From: an uncultured Amylibacter sp.
Lineage (GTDB): Bacteria > Pseudomonadota > Alphaproteobacteria > Rhodobacterales > Rhodobacteraceae
Length of the DNA stretch: 64,000 nt
Direction of reading: 5' to 3'
NCBI GenBank assembly: GCA_947497475.1
Contig: CANMGS010000001.1
Location: 992,001-1,056,000, forward strand
Positions 57,645 through 64,000 of this stretch are shown one piece after another (position 1 is the stretch's first letter; each line of letters opens with the position of its first letter). Below the pieces are notes generated by a model. The model was given only the letters and a program-made list of their open reading frames with translations, searched no databases and was not told the DNA's origin. A program made the translations under genes and the position numbers.

Positions 57645-58115
57645 TTATACGCGGTGATAGGGGCTGCCTGCCAAAATGCTTACTGCACGGTATAATTGTT
57701 CGGTTAACATCACGCGTGCCAGCATATGTGGCCAGACCATTTTACCAAAGGAAATGGAATAATGTGCCTGTGCTCGCAGCTCTTTTATAATGCCATCTGC
57801 GCCGCCAATTACGAAACATATGCATGAAGGGCCATCGTCGCGCCAGCGTGCCAATTGTTTGGCGAATTCTGGGGATGAAATCAGTTTGCCGCGTTCATCA
57901 AGCGTTACAATTACAGACCCTTTGGGAATGGATTTAAGCAGTAAATCTGCTTCGGCTGTTTGACCGCCGCCTTTTTTATCTTCGACTTCCACGATTGTGC
58001 ATTCGGTAAAGCCCAATGCTTTACCGCTGCGTTCAAACCGCGTTACATAATCATCTATAAGGTCTTTTTCAGGCCCATTGCGCAGGCGGCCAACAACTGA
58101 AAGTTGGACACGCAT
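57645..58115 (-). CDS. rlmH: 23S rRNA pseudouridine-1915 N3-methyltransferase
   Basis: SPOUT methyltransferase of 156 residues acting on helix 69 of 23S rRNA. Knot motifs VTLDERGKLISSPEFA, CFVIGGADG and the C-terminal LTEQLYRAVSILAGSPYHR are all present. It follows rsfS by three bases, the usual ribosomal pair. Confidence 0.95.
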   Translation of the reverse strand: MRVQLSVVGRLRNGPEKDLIDDYVTRFERSGKALGFTECTIVEVEDKKGGGQTAEADLLLKSIPKGSVIVTLDERGKLISSPEFAKQLARWRDDGPSCICFVIGGADGIIKELRAQAHYSISFGKMVWPHMLARVMLTEQLYRAVSILAGSPYHRV

Positions 58116-58118
58116 GGA

Positions 58119-58526
58119 TTATACGTTTTCTGGTTCAGCCGATTGCTGCCACAGTTTTTCCAACTGATAGAACTCGCGCACTTCAGGGCGGAAGATGTGC
58201 ACAATGATGTCACCGGCATCGATCAAAACCCAGTCACCAGCCCCTTTGCCTTCTAGGCGTGCAATCACACCCATGTTTTGCTTAAGGTTATCCACCAGCT
58301 TTTCAGAAATCGCGGAAACTTGGCGTGTAGAACGACCAGAAGCCACGACCATGTGATCTGCCATCTGTGATTTGCCTTGCAACTCAATCGTTACAATATC
58401 TTCGGCTTTATCATCTTGAAGGGAGTTCAGAACCAGATCCAGCATAGACATGCTGGGTATATTTTTATTCGCAGCCTTTGCTGCATCAACACGTTCAGTC
58501 AGAACCGTGTCCTCCGTATAGCGCAC
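58119..58526 (-). CDS. rsfS: Ribosomal silencing factor
   Basis: RsfS/DUF143 protein that binds uL14 and stops subunit joining in starvation. Core KAEDIVTIELQGKSQMADHM, ASGRSTRQVSAISEKL and GDWVLIDAGDIIVHIFRPE. The start is uncertain: GTG at 58526 has AAGG close by, giving 135 residues; a CTG eight codons later has GGAGGA at ideal spacing. Either start keeps the domain whole. Confidence 0.9.
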   Translation of the reverse strand: MRYTEDTVLTERVDAAKAANKNIPSMSMLDLVLNSLQDDKAEDIVTIELQGKSQMADHMVVASGRSTRQVSAISEKLVDNLKQNMGVIARLEGKGAGDWVLIDAGDIIVHIFRPEVREFYQLEKLWQQSAEPENV

Positions 58527-58593
58527 CGTACCTTGGTGCTAAGGTGATTCTAGAATACCAGACAAAGATTGGCGGGGGCAAGGGATGCGACAT

Positions 58594-58609
58594 CACGTTA
58601 TGTAACGTG
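58594..58609. repeat. Short perfect dyad upstream of rsfS
   Basis: CACGTTA (58594-58600) and TAACGTG (58603-58609) are inverted repeats with a two-base spacer, between the denD-like stop and the rsfS start. It could be an operator; without a T-run it is not a standard terminator. Confidence 0.4.
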
Positions 58610-58620
58610 GCACATATACG

Positions 58621-59601
58621 TCACGATCCCTGATTTAAGTCGGTTTCAATATAGGTTTGAATGATAGCTCTAAAATCCGCATCTGCTTGAAAACCAAGGT
58701 TTTTTGCGCGCTTGGCGTCAAAACGTTCAGGCCAACCCATAACGATATTTTGGATGATTTCATTGGGTTCACGTTTGATTAACTTCACCACATCGTCACC
58801 AGCAACGTCACGTAACGCATCGATTTGATCTGCAACAGTACAAGAGACACCCGGCAAGTTCAGAGCCAAACGCCCATCTAATTGTTTGGCGCTGATACTT
58901 GCCGCATGGGTCATAAAGCCAACAGCGCTTTTAGGGGATGCAAACCAATGGCGGGCGGTTTCTGGGACGGGTAATATTGCTTCTTGTCCATTCAGCGGCT
59001 CGCGAATGATCCCTGAATAGAATGATGAGGCTGCTAGGTTCGGCTTGCCAGGGCGGACACAAATTGTTGGTAGGCGCATGGAAAACCCATCCATGAACCC
59101 TTTGCGGACGTAATCTGCGAGCAACAACTCTACAGCGGCTTTTTGTGCGCCATAAGATGATTGCGGGGCAGTGAGAAAATCATCGGGAATAGTGCTTGGG
59201 TATGGGCCGCTGAATACGGCAAGTGATGAGGAAAAGATAACCTTGGGTATATAGCTGCCGTTGGAGGTTTCATGCTCCGCACGGATTGCTTCGAACAGGT
59301 TCCAAGCACTGCGCATGTTAATATCCCAACCCTTGGCGAAATTTGCTTCGGCATCGCCTGATACAATCGCGGATAGGAAGTAGATAATATCGGGTTTGAG
59401 GGCAGCTAGGGTTTCAGACGTTACGGGGTCAGCAATGTTACCTGTCAGCAGGGTTGGGTTGCCTATGCCATTCCATTGCGGAGTGATGATGTCGTGCAGG
59501 ATCAATTCGTGACTTGTTTCGCCATTCAGACCGTTTGCGGCAATATCATGCGCTAGCTTTTGCCCAATCATGCCAGCACCGCCGAGGATTAGAATTTTCA
59601 T
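58621..59601 (-). CDS. denD: NAD-dependent epimerase/dehydratase, D-erythronate dehydrogenase-like
   Basis: Extended SDR of 326 residues: NAD loop ILILGGAGMIGQKLA, ESDR region DIIYFLSAIVSGDAE, Ser in IFSSSLAVFSG and the YxxxK pair SYGAQKAAVEL. GFSMRLPTICVRPGKPNLAASSFYSG strongly recalls DenD, which oxidises D-erythronate to 2-oxo-erythronate. The kinase, isomerase and aldolase genes that normally go with denD are not next to it, so the symbol rests on similarity only. Confidence 0.75.
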   Translation of the reverse strand: MKILILGGAGMIGQKLAHDIAANGLNGETSHELILHDIITPQWNGIGNPTLLTGNIADPVTSETLAALKPDIIYFLSAIVSGDAEANFAKGWDINMRSAWNLFEAIRAEHETSNGSYIPKVIFSSSLAVFSGPYPSTIPDDFLTAPQSSYGAQKAAVELLLADYVRKGFMDGFSMRLPTICVRPGKPNLAASSFYSGIIREPLNGQEAILPVPETARHWFASPKSAVGFMTHAASISAKQLDGRLALNLPGVSCTVADQIDALRDVAGDDVVKLIKREPNEIIQNIVMGWPERFDAKRAKNLGFQADADFRAIIQTYIETDLNQGS

Positions 59602-59684
59602 GTTTGATATAAAATCCTTGTAATGATTACGGTGATCTCACCTTCGTATGGAGTCTAATCAGATTTATGGTGCTGGCAATTTGT

Positions 59685-60443
59685 TTATGCGAAAGAAAAC
59701 GTCTCTAACTGCTGTATTACATGCATGTATGGGAACGGCCCTCGGCTTATGCGTGAAACGCCACATTGCGTAAGGTCCGCGACTGTTGGACCATTTGGTG
59801 TTTGCATTATGTTTACGGGGATGGGGGCTTTGTCACAAAGTGTTTTGATTGCCTCTATGTCGATTAAATTGGGGACAAAGATGCAATCACATCCAACATC
59901 AGCATAGGCGTTTGCACGCTCTAGAACGTTTTTCATTTTTTCAGATATGTGGCGTGTATCATTCTCTATAAAAAAGACATCTGTTCTTGCATTGATGAAC
60001 AAACCAACGCCATTTTCGTTGGACATTTTTCTGACCGCCGCTAATCTTCTTGTTTGTTCAGTGATGTCATAGAGTTTGCCTGTGTTAATGATCTGATCTT
60101 CAACATTGATGCCAACGACCCCCAATTGTAGTAGCTCAATAATGATAGGTGTGATCTCATCGGGTGTGTGTCCGTAGCCTGCTTCGATATCGCATGTCAG
60201 AGGAATGCTGACGGCACTGGAAATTTCTTGAAATGCTTTAAGAACATAAGGGATCGGCATTTTCTGCCCGTCTGTGTAGCCATGGCTTTCGGCAACAGCC
60301 CAGCTGCTTGTACCAATAGCTTTTACTCCAGATGCCTGCACTGCTTTTGCGCTCCCTGCATCCCAAATATTGTTTAAAATGAGCGGGTTTTGTGAGTTAT
60401 GCAATTCTTTGAAATTATTGAGCTTGTCTGTATGGTTCTGCAT
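59685..60443 (-). CDS. Isocitrate lyase / phosphoenolpyruvate mutase family protein
   Basis: 252-residue barrel with NIWDAGSAKAVQASG, GTSSWAVAESHGYTDG, the metal-ligand block LTCDIEAGYG, GVVGINVEDQI and INARTDVFF. The KKCGH-type catalytic loop of isocitrate lyase is absent, so a PEP mutase, oxaloacetase or methylisocitrate-lyase-like C-C bond cleavage is more likely. The reaction is not predictable. It lies upstream of the DenD-like gene on the same strand. Confidence 0.8.
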   Translation of the reverse strand: MQNHTDKLNNFKELHNSQNPLILNNIWDAGSAKAVQASGVKAIGTSSWAVAESHGYTDGQKMPIPYVLKAFQEISSAVSIPLTCDIEAGYGHTPDEITPIIIELLQLGVVGINVEDQIINTGKLYDITEQTRRLAAVRKMSNENGVGLFINARTDVFFIENDTRHISEKMKNVLERANAYADVGCDCIFVPNLIDIEAIKTLCDKAPIPVNIMQTPNGPTVADLTQCGVSRISRGPFPYMHVIQQLETFSFA

Positions 60444-60569
60444 TATTTTAACCTTCTTTAATGTTGGTGAAGGTTGAGTAAACCAGCATGTTTTTAAAAT
60501 CTGGCTATAAATGGACTCTATTGAAAATAATGCATTTGAATATACGAATGCTTTGATAGATCTACGATT

Positions 60570-61139
60570 ATGACTTTATTTGATGTTTATAACGAAGCAC
60601 GGCTGAGACGTGACCCCGAGTATGATGGTGTTTTCTTTGTGGGTGTAAAAACGACTGGTATTTATTGCAGACCAATATGTCCTGCGCGCCAGCCGTTAAC
60701 CAAAAATGTTACATTTTATCCGACTGCTGCAGCCGCTGAGGTTGCAGGATTACGCCCTTGTTTGCGATGTCGCCCAGAAACAGCACCGTTTTGCCCAGCA
60801 TGGATGGGGACAAAGACGACTGTTGAGCGGGCATTGAAATTGATTGAACAAGGTGCCTTAGATCAAAGCCCAGTTTCTGAATTGGCAGATAAATTGGGTA
60901 TTGGGACACGGCATCTGAACCGCCTGTTTCAAAAACATTTGGACGCAACGCCCATTCAAGTTGCTCAAACCTTACGGCTTCAGCGGGCGGCTAGGATGTT
61001 ACGCGAAACAGAAGATACAATGGTGGATGTCGCGTTTCAGTCAGGGTTTGGAAGCCTAAGGCAGTTTAATACTGTCTTTTTGTCCGTATACGGATTCCCG
61101 CCATCACGTTTAAGAAGGAAGCGTGTAAAAGCACTCTGA
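60570..61139 (+). CDS. Ada-type methyl-phosphotriester sensor with AraC helix-turn-helix, no enzyme domain
   Basis: An N-terminal Ada zinc domain (Cys33, Cys37, Cys64, Cys67; spacing identical to E. coli Ada, whose first of these is the methyl acceptor) is joined to an AraC HTH at about 85-180 (RHLNRLFQKHLDATPIQVAQ, VAFQSGFGSLRQFNTVF). Relatives with this sequence usually go on into an AlkA glycosylase or methyltransferase domain; here the protein ends at residue 189. A perfect 12-base hairpin spans the stop codon. It probably senses alkylation damage and switches on repair genes elsewhere. Confidence 0.82.
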   Translation: MTLFDVYNEARLRRDPEYDGVFFVGVKTTGIYCRPICPARQPLTKNVTFYPTAAAAEVAGLRPCLRCRPETAPFCPAWMGTKTTVERALKLIEQGALDQSPVSELADKLGIGTRHLNRLFQKHLDATPIQVAQTLRLQRAARMLRETEDTMVDVAFQSGFGSLRQFNTVFLSVYGFPPSRLRRKRVKAL

Positions 61140-61154
61140 AGCTGCTTTTACACG
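61122..61154. terminator. Perfect 12-base hairpin over the Ada-like stop codon
   Basis: CGTGTAAAAGCA (61122-61133) and TGCTTTTACACG (61143-61154) with a 9-base loop holding the stop. No T-run follows on either strand, so it may act as an mRNA 3'-end stabiliser or a weak terminator between the convergent genes. Confidence 0.5.
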
Positions 61155-61172
61155 AAATATGTATTCTGCTGA

Positions 61173-62039
61173 TTAGCTGCGAACCAATTTTTCGTAGCTT
61201 TCGGAAATGTCCCGCGCCATGGTGCCAACCTCGAAATTATAATCGCCGATTTGACCCACTGGCGTGACCTCTGCCGCTGTACCTGTTAACCAGCATTGTT
61301 CGAACCCTTCCAGCTCTTCTGGCATGATGTGGCGCACATGGGTTTTGATGCCTTTTTCCTTCAACATGTCCAACACGGTTTGGCGTGTTAGGCCGTTTAA
61401 GAAGCAATCAGGATCAGGTGTGTGCACTTCGCCGTCTTTAACAAAGAACATGTTTGCACCTGTTGCTTCGGCAACATAACCGCGGTGATCGAACATCATG
61501 GCGTCAGAACATCCTTTGGCCTCTGCTTGGTGTTTAGCCATTGTGCAGATCATGTATAGGCCTGATGCTTTGGCGAAACATGGAATTGTTTCTGGGCTTG
61601 GGCGTTTCCATTTGGAGATGTCCAATTTGGCGCCTTTAAATTTAGCGTCGCCGTAATAGTTGCCCCATTCCCATGCCGCCACTGCCATGCGCACTGGGTT
61701 TGCTTGCGATGCAACGCCCATGTCGTCGCCAGAGCCGCGCCAGCACAATACGCGGACATATGCGTCGCTGAAACCATTGGCTTTCATCACTTCGTACTTA
61801 GCAGCCTCGATTTCATCCACTGTGTATGGCACAGGTACATCGATGTATTCGCCAGATTTGATCAGACGTTCAGAGTGTTGAACACTTTTGAAAATCTTGC
61901 CGTTGTAAGCGCGTTCACCTTCAAAGACAGAAGAGGCATAGTGCATTGCGTGTGTTAAGACGTGCACCTGTGCGTCACGCCAAGGGATAAGCTTGCCGTC
62001 CAACCAGATTTGACCATCGCGATCATCATAAGAACCCAT
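61173..62039 (-). CDS. ilvE: Branched-chain amino acid aminotransferase
   Basis: PLP enzyme of fold type IV, last step of Leu, Ile and Val synthesis. HAMHYASSVFEGERAYNGKIF opens the domain, YVRVLCWRGSGDDMG and KASGLYMICTMAKHQAE (PLP region) follow, then EATGANMFFVKDGEVHTP and GTAAEVTPVG. I start at MGSYDDRDGQIWLDG (288 residues); the longer frame is out of keeping with the family. It is divergent from petP, the standard Rhodobacterales layout. Confidence 0.94.
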   Translation of the reverse strand: MGSYDDRDGQIWLDGKLIPWRDAQVHVLTHAMHYASSVFEGERAYNGKIFKSVQHSERLIKSGEYIDVPVPYTVDEIEAAKYEVMKANGFSDAYVRVLCWRGSGDDMGVASQANPVRMAVAAWEWGNYYGDAKFKGAKLDISKWKRPSPETIPCFAKASGLYMICTMAKHQAEAKGCSDAMMFDHRGYVAEATGANMFFVKDGEVHTPDPDCFLNGLTRQTVLDMLKEKGIKTHVRHIMPEELEGFEQCWLTGTAAEVTPVGQIGDYNFEVGTMARDISESYEKLVRS

Positions 62040-62206
62040 CTGAACATCCTTCCATCGTAGGTAGAGTAATTTTATTACCCGAAAATAAAAACTTGCGTTA
62101 CAAAGTTGCAAGAAACTTGGATTTCGCTATCATTTGATTCTTGGAAAGTCAATAATACTGACGTAAATTGAATAAACGGCGTAATATTCGTGAACGGATG
62201 AAATAA

Positions 62207-62695
62207 ATGGTAGACCTGACTAAAGCGGCGAAAGGGGAAAACTTACTTTTCCTGACAGATGATCAACTGCTGCAAGGTATCGAGTTAATGTTTTTTGCCT
62301 ATAAAGGCTTCACGTCTGACCCTGATCAAATCTTGCAAAATTACGCTTCATATGGGCGCGCGCACCATCGCGCCTTGCATTTTATAAACCGAAACCCCAA
62401 CATCACAGTAAATACGCTTCTGGATATTTTAGGCGTTACAAAACAATCGTTGAACCGAGTGCTTCGTCAATTGGTCGAAGATAATTTGGTGGAAAGCCAA
62501 GTCGGAAAACGTGATCGTCGGGAGCGTAATTTGAAGTTAACCGAAGCAGGGCAAGAATTGGAACGCAGCCTGTCTGATGCGCAGCGTAAGCGCATGCGCT
62601 CGGCTTACAAAGCGGCTGGACCTGATGCTGTGCAAGGCTTTCGCACTGTGTTACAAAATATTATGGATCCAAAGATGAAAAACCATCTAGAGTAG
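62207..62695 (+). CDS. petP: MarR family regulator, PetP
   Basis: 162 residues with a winged helix (NTLLDILGVTKQSLNRVLRQ, SQVGKRDRRERNLKLTEAG). The place directly before petR and beside ilvE matches petP of Rhodobacter capsulatus, where petPR is needed for expression of the cytochrome bc1 genes. A different frame or start is not needed. 18 bases separate it from petR. Confidence 0.88.
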   Translation: MVDLTKAAKGENLLFLTDDQLLQGIELMFFAYKGFTSDPDQILQNYASYGRAHHRALHFINRNPNITVNTLLDILGVTKQSLNRVLRQLVEDNLVESQVGKRDRRERNLKLTEAGQELERSLSDAQRKRMRSAYKAAGPDAVQGFRTVLQNIMDPKMKNHLE

Positions 62696-62713
62696 AATGA
62701 CTGGGGGAATAGA

Positions 62714-63424
62714 ATGTCAGTACCAAATGTGAATGATGCCCATATTCTGATCGTTGATGATGATGAACGTATCCGTGGGTTGTTACAAAAGTTTTTGTCC
62801 CGTCATGGATTTTGGGTCACAACCGCTCGCGATGCAGCTCATGCACGCAGGTTATTAGAGGGTTTGGATTTTGATCTGCTCGTACTGGATGTGATGATGC
62901 CGGGCGAAGATGGTTTAACCCTGACGAAATCTTTGCGTGAAACTTTAGCGACACCAATCCTGTTATTGACAGCAAAAGCTGAAAGCGGTGAACGGATCAT
63001 GGGGTTGGAAGCGGGTGCAGATGATTATCTGACCAAACCGTTTGAACCGAAAGAATTGGTATTACGCATCAATGCAATATTGCGCCGCGTCCCTGCGGAT
63101 GCGCCAGCGAATGAGCCGCCAAAGACATTACAAATGGGCGATGTGCGCTATGATGTGACGCGAGGAGAGATGTGGCGCGGTAATGATCTGGTGCGTTTAA
63201 CGGCAACAGAAAGTGCTTTGATGCGTATTTTCTCTGCTGGAACACATACGCCTGTATCGCGTGCAAAACTGGTCGAAGATTTGGGGCGTGACAAAGGTCA
63301 AAGCCAAGAGCGCGCTGTTGATGTTCAGATTACACGTTTGCGTCGCAAGATCGAAGATGACCCAAAGAACCCACGTTACCTGCAAACCGTACGCGGTGCG
63401 GGTTATATGTTGGCGCCTGATTAA
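62714..63424 (+). CDS. petR: OmpR family response regulator, PetR
   Basis: Receiver with acidic pair ILIVDDDERIR and Asp59 (DLLVLDVMMPGEDG), Thr/Lys switch (LLTAKAESG, YLTKPFEPKEL), then a winged helix (TATESALMRIFSAGTHTPVSR, AVDVQITRLRRKIEDD). 236 residues. No histidine kinase is next to it; in Rhodobacter PetR works with PetP without an obvious kinase. Confidence 0.92.
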   Translation: MSVPNVNDAHILIVDDDERIRGLLQKFLSRHGFWVTTARDAAHARRLLEGLDFDLLVLDVMMPGEDGLTLTKSLRETLATPILLLTAKAESGERIMGLEAGADDYLTKPFEPKELVLRINAILRRVPADAPANEPPKTLQMGDVRYDVTRGEMWRGNDLVRLTATESALMRIFSAGTHTPVSRAKLVEDLGRDKGQSQERAVDVQITRLRRKIEDDPKNPRYLQTVRGAGYMLAPD

Positions 63425-63426
63425 AA

Positions 63427-64000
63427 ATGACCACAGCTTTTATTACGCATACTGACTGTTTAAAGCATGTCACACCTGATGGGCATCCCGAGCAAGTGGC
63501 GCGCTTGCAGGCAATTTTGAAACGGTTCGAAGCCTTAGAGTTTGACACTTTGGATCGGCATGAAGCACCATTAGCTGAAAAATCGCATATTCTACGGGTG
63601 CATCCAGAAGTATATTACGACAAGGTCGAAGCATCGGAACCTGCAACAGGTTGGGCGCAATTGGATGCAGATACGCATATGTCCAATGGGTCCTTTCGCG
63701 CTGGTTTACTGGCTGCGGGGGCAAATATAGAAGCGGTAGATTTGGTAGCTTCTGGTCAGGCAGATAACGCGTTTTGTGCGATCCGCCCACCGGGGCATCA
63801 CGCCGAAACATCTACCTCTATGGGATTTTGTTTGTTTGGCAGTGTTGTCGTCGGGGCAAAGCACGCTTTGGAAGAATATGGATATGACCGCGTAGCGATT
63901 GTGGATTTTGATGTGCATCACGGCAATGGCACCCAAGATTTGGTTTGGAATGACGATCGCATATTCTTTGCTTCTACCCATCAAATGCCATTGTACCCAG
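63427..64000 (+). CDS. Histone deacetylase family protein, cut by window edge
   Basis: Open frame of 191 codons without stop at the right border. HPEQVARLQAILKRFEAL, HMSNGSFRAGLLAAGANIEAV, the catalytic IRPPGHHAE and zinc-ligand VDFDVHHGNGTQD are typical of the bacterial class II HDAC/acetylpolyamine amidohydrolase group. It starts two bases after petR, and this petR-hdac order is common in Rhodobacterales. Substrate unknown. Confidence 0.88.
   Translation, partial: MTTAFITHTDCLKHVTPDGHPEQVARLQAILKRFEALEFDTLDRHEAPLAEKSHILRVHPEVYYDKVEASEPATGWAQLDADTHMSNGSFRAGLLAAGANIEAVDLVASGQADNAFCAIRPPGHHAETSTSMGFCLFGSVVVGAKHALEEYGYDRVAIVDFDVHHGNGTQDLVWNDDRIFFASTHQMPLYP

Overview
The window is ordinary chromosomal DNA of an alphaproteobacterium, almost certainly a low-GC marine member of the Rhodobacterales (roseobacter group). 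The evidence is gene content and order: the RegB-SenC-RegA redox system, PetP-PetR beside ilvE, a Mic60/HemY pair behind hemD, the addAB-murU-amgK-tsaE block, a DUF6478 protein and an SthA-type transhydrogenase. By eye the DNA is much more A/T-rich than a typical Rhodobacter (not computed). I see no rRNA, tRNA, insertion sequence, prophage, integrase or CRISPR array.

Layout. 1-8 kb: argJ (runs off the left edge) with mutT, hemH, a BioC/NDUFAF5-like methyltransferase, then comF-grxC-nit-marR facing ubiG, and pip. 8-15.4 kb: fadH, three uncharacterised genes (coiled-coil protein, DUF6478, lipoprotein), a CPBP intramembrane protease, accD and folC. 15.4-28.3 kb: leftward trxA, addA, addB, murU, amgK, tsaE, a PAS protein and regB, then rightward senC and regA. 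28.3-35.5 kb is the most mixed part: small secreted proteins, LysR, GST, an HD hydrolase, ahcY, an extensin-like protein, a 460-base structured non-coding stretch, DUF2853, DUF1761, a solitary ectC and an EVE protein. 35.5-41 kb: gpsA-tsaD diverging from hemD-mic60-hemY. 41-49.5 kb: a leftward sthA operon, a second CPBP protease, frmA, and glpD-glpK. 49.5-58.5 kb: a secreted leucine-rich-repeat protein, then gpmI-envC-ctpA-rppH, a LysR/DMT exporter pair, and rsfS-rlmH. 58.6-64 kb: a DenD-like dehydrogenase, a PEP-mutase/isocitrate-lyase family protein, an Ada-AraC regulator without an enzyme domain, ilvE, petP-petR, and a histone-deacetylase family gene cut by the right edge.

How the genes work together. 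Most are housekeeping genes in tight operons with 4-base ATGA overlaps. Themes are heme and tetrapyrrole supply (hemH, hemD, hemY), redox and respiratory control (regB/senC/regA, petP/petR, sthA, trxA, grxC), recombination repair (addAB), peptidoglycan recycling and remodelling (amgK, murU, envC, ctpA), one-carbon and methyl-cycle detoxification (frmA, ahcY) and glycerol use (glpD, glpK).

I did not find a clear undescribed multi-gene system. The points most worth following are a RegB whose redox cysteine position is leucine, a solitary ectoine synthase, a structured region with mutually exclusive hairpins at about 33.4-33.7 kb, a strong terminator inside the start of the extensin-like gene, a comF that seems to need a non-AUG start, and an Ada-type sensor lacking any repair domain.
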